From Emmonsiellopsis sp. PD_33 (Eukaryota > Ascomycota > Eurotiomycetes > Onygenales > Ajellomycetaceae): DNA of 36,108 bases. Location of the stretch: positions 1 to 36,108 of the forward strand of contig JANTQF010000354.1 of assembly GCA_032988165.1 (NCBI GenBank), in the 5' to 3' direction. Each line of letters begins with the position of its first letter. The stretch's first letter is position 1. The position numbers were made by a program, and so were the translations under genes. A model generated the notes under the pieces. The model was not told where the DNA came from, did no database searches, and was given only the letters and a program-made list of their open reading frames with translations. Of the stretch, positions 33,677 through 36,108 are shown piece by piece.

Positions 33677-35047
33677 TCAGGCTCCTGGGTCAGGTTTGAA
33701 ATCTGCGAGCTTGGTATGGACGCTCGCGCTGTATCTGGCGGCACTGAGGTCGTCAGGTATCGTTACGGGGGTGGAGTAACCGCTGGAACTGCGGGATCCG
33801 TCACTGGCGCTTGATATATCTAAGGTCTGTTATGGATGCCCGTTAGATAATGATCTTATGATATTAAAGTGGCATGGGGGTGTTTTGCACTCACACCTTG
33901 ATCCTGATGCAGGGCTGGAGACCCAGATGCGCTACGAAATTCTGTGAAATTGGTGTTTTTCTGATCAACGGGGTCAGGTTGGATGCGAAGTGTCGGCACC
34001 GCGATAGGACGATCATCAATTAGGGAGGGGCAGTATTCGGATAGCGCACGGCGATATTCAGGCAAGGCAGGAGGCAAGTTAAGATGTACGGGTTGATAAT
34101 CGTGGATTGCGGGACGGTAGTCGTGAGAAGTGTGGCAGTACGGAGGAGCTCTAGGTGCGAAGGGCTGTTGGTGAAATGGAACCGAACCATACTGGTATAC
34201 GGCGGGGTTTCTTTCAAGCGTGGTAGATACATAATTGTATGCCGTTGAGCTATATTGAGGAGTGATGGTCTGGCTTTGGTAGTATTGGTGGTGAGGCACT
34301 GGTGCAGGGTCGGGTTCACGGCCGGCTGAATTGTGGCACAGGTACTGAGCTGGAGTGGTAGGATACCGAGCGAAGGCGGGATGGGAATTGGACGCAGGAA
34401 GTTGATTGGTTACAGCTGGTTCGCATTGTATTACGGTGGATTGAGCCCTGTATGATGTAGGCTGAGATAGTGAAGGAGTAAAATCCGCGGGCGGGTTGGC
34501 ATCTTTCGTCTTTTCTGGATGGTTTGAAAATTGTCCAACCTGGCTCTATTCCTATCAGTTTAACGAACTCAAGCATCCCTCAGCCTTTGAGGAATTTTAT
34601 AGAACTCACAATCCCGTCGCTGTCCTTGCCGGATCGATGAGGCGGCCATGAACCAACTCCCCGTGAATAGCCACGTTTTTGCAGTGCCCGACGGACGCAG
34701 TCCTGCTTGACATCCAGCTTCATCTCCTCAATTATCTTCTTATAAGACAAATTAAGCTTTCCCCTAGAGGCAGCAATAAATGCTTCAATCTCGTCAACTT
34801 GCTTCGCCGTCAGCTTGCTATTTCGGCCTGGGCGGTGCTTGGGATCGCAGCTATTCGATTCGCAGGTATACTGAACACCGCGTTGGGAGACATTGAGATG
34901 TTTAGAGATGGCCTGGTACGTGTAGCCTAGCCGTCGCAGAGTCAGAATATCTCTCCGCTCTTCACGATTGAGCCGCCGGCGATGGGTTGGAAATTGAGTT
35001 GGCGTTGGGGAAGGGCTGGGCAAGCTGCCATCGTCCATGATAGGCAT
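33677..35047 (-). CDS. Tc1-type transposase HTH protein without a DDE domain
   Basis: Exons 35047-34610, 34545-33895 and 33826-33677 give 412 aa. Introns: 34609-34546 and 33894-33827; the latter has GTGAGT, a CTAAC branch and an AACAG acceptor. Residues about 24-57 (LNREERRDILTLRRLGYTYQ, then AISKHLNVSQRGVQYT) and 75-122 (PGRNSKLTAKQVDEIEAFI, then a second helical unit) match the paired helix-turn-helix region of fungal Tc1-like transposases. Where a transposase continues into its DDE catalytic domain, this protein switches after KRGYSRGVGSWPPHR to a Tyr/Pro/Gln/His-rich disordered tail (about 147-412). This suggests a domesticated DNA-binding protein, possibly a transcription factor. Without the third exon the protein would end 12 codons into the second intron. 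The open frame extends upstream to about 35197 with no ATG, so an upstream first exon is possible. Confidence 0.72.
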
Positions 35048-36108
35048 ATTGGGATTGAAGCCGAAGTTGGGTTGGTATGGGCGGAAAAATGAAACTGTCA
35101 AAACCCTCCAGCTCGGGGAAACCAGGACAACGCCCGGGATTCCAAGCTCTGTCCAGTGGCAGTGCTCCCGTCCATGATTCTGTTGAGCTCGACGCAAGAA
35201 AACCGATCGCCAACAGCTCCGTGCTGACTCGAAAAATTGCCATCACGTGTATTTTAGCTGCATCTGAGGCGGATTTTGGGAGGACGCTAAGAGCACGCCG
35301 TCTCTTGTTCCTGGAAAACACGAGCCCGTCGCTGGGCGGTCGCCGGTCTGGCGTTGACAACGGGATACGCAGGGCGTTGGTGAGAGTTGACGGAGGAGGT
35401 TGAGAGAGAGTTGAGGTCGTTGCCCAATACTCTGCTCCACGTGATATCAGGGAGCCCCTGAATCTCCGGCCCGAACCCCTTTTCTCATCCATCCCGCTGC
35501 TGTCAACAATTTCAACCAGCAACAGCTGCCATCTCTAGCTTTGAGATCGCCAATGTTTCTGGCTGGGCACCAGAAGGCCAATCCAGCCCTATCCAACCCC
35601 TTGCAGGATTCTTACGCCCAGCCAAATAACCCAAGGCCGCCTAGGCGGTGAGCATCCCCCTGAATTTATCCATATTAGCGGCCACACGAATAGTCTCTGC
35701 ACTGACATTGCCCATCAGCGGATATTTATGGACCCTGTGCGTTAGCATCCGGAATAAGAACTGATTTTGTGTGCAGACTTTGCGAGGATATTGTCCCCCT
35801 GGTGAGCATGCTGTAAGTTATCTAATACGCGTTGAACAACCAATTCAACAGGACTTTTTGGGTGCAGACATATCAAAAAATCACGCGACAATGACGTCCC
35901 CATAAATAAGCGTGTGATAATGACCGGGACAACTTGGCTAATGACCGGGAAAAAAAACAACTAAATTGAAAAAAGCATAGCGTGTACATAGCTCTTACAT
36001 AGAAATTCCTTAGTGTCAAAATGGCTGCCCTGTGCATTAACTCCACTTACAGGCTCTTACCCACCACACTGTTATGCTTATTCATTACTTAGTCATCCTA
36101 TATCATGT
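35048..36108. other. right-end flank upstream of the HTH gene
   Basis: About 1.06 kb with the promoter side of the HTH gene. A 186-codon minus-strand frame (35522-34962) overlaps the HTH exon in another frame and reads as a shadow. From about 35740 the sequence turns AT-rich, with short direct repeats that look transposon-like, but no gene is supported. The window may cut through an element. Confidence 0.5.
35889..35950. repeat. TAATGACCGGGA direct repeats
   Basis: TAATGACCGGGA occurs at 35918-35929 and 35939-35950, 21 bp apart. A degenerate copy, CAATGACGTCCC, lies at 35889-35900. Short repeats of this kind sit in the subterminal parts of fungal Tc1/mariner elements, but no partner inverted repeat is visible in the window. 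Confidence 0.5.

Noticed and set aside
34962..35522. 186-codon minus-strand frame upstream of and overlapping the HTH gene
   Set aside because: It uses a different frame from the HTH exon where they overlap and reads as low-similarity sequence; at most it could contain a small upstream exon.

Overview
This window is nuclear DNA from a filamentous ascomycete. It holds nine protein-coding genes with short (48-178 nt) spliceosomal introns, GT-AG ends and CTAAC/CTGAC-like branch points. Protein families (Atg9, Bud2-type RasGAP, SPIN90/Ldb17, GH47 mannosidase, an NF-X1/helicase/AAA giant, CE5 cutinase) and residue-level style suggest Eurotiomycetes, probably Onygenales. That placement is an inference from remembered family resemblance, not from a search. 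I saw no rRNA, tRNA, CRISPR or bacterial-type feature.

Layout. 1-756: 3' flank. 757-4651 (-): Bud2/Cla2-type RasGAP. 4652-7939: long divergent intergenic region, G-rich in places, with CCAAT pentamers. 7940-10883 (+): autophagy scramblase atg9. 11844-14688 (+): type II membrane class I alpha-1,2-mannosidase (GH47), whose last 12 residues lie on a 37-nt exon. 16121-19011 (+): seven-exon SPIN90/Ldb17/Dip1-family Arp2/3 regulator. 19686-21140 (+): Bmt6-like 25S rRNA uridine-N3 methyltransferase. 21362-22813 (-): fungal family often labelled 'geranylgeranyl pyrophosphate synthetase' that instead shows a PD-(D/E)XK-like pattern. 23558-30909 (+): 2321-aa UPF1/ZNFX1-like SF1 helicase with an NF-X1 cysteine-rich segment and three CbbX/SpoVK-type AAA modules. 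32175-33038 (+): secreted cutinase-family esterase. 33677-35047 (-): protein with a Tc1-type transposase DNA-binding region, no DDE domain and a Tyr/Pro/Gln-rich tail. 35048-36108: flank with possible transposon-like repeats.

Most genes are unlinked housekeeping functions: polarity, actin, autophagy, secretory glycosylation and rRNA modification. The part most worth attention is 21362-30909, where a nuclease-like protein and a helicase/zinc-finger/triple-AAA giant are divergently transcribed from a shared 744-bp region. The transposase-derived regulator near the right end is second. All exon boundaries were assigned by eye from splice consensus, frame and family conservation. Each model closes in frame; none has transcript support here.
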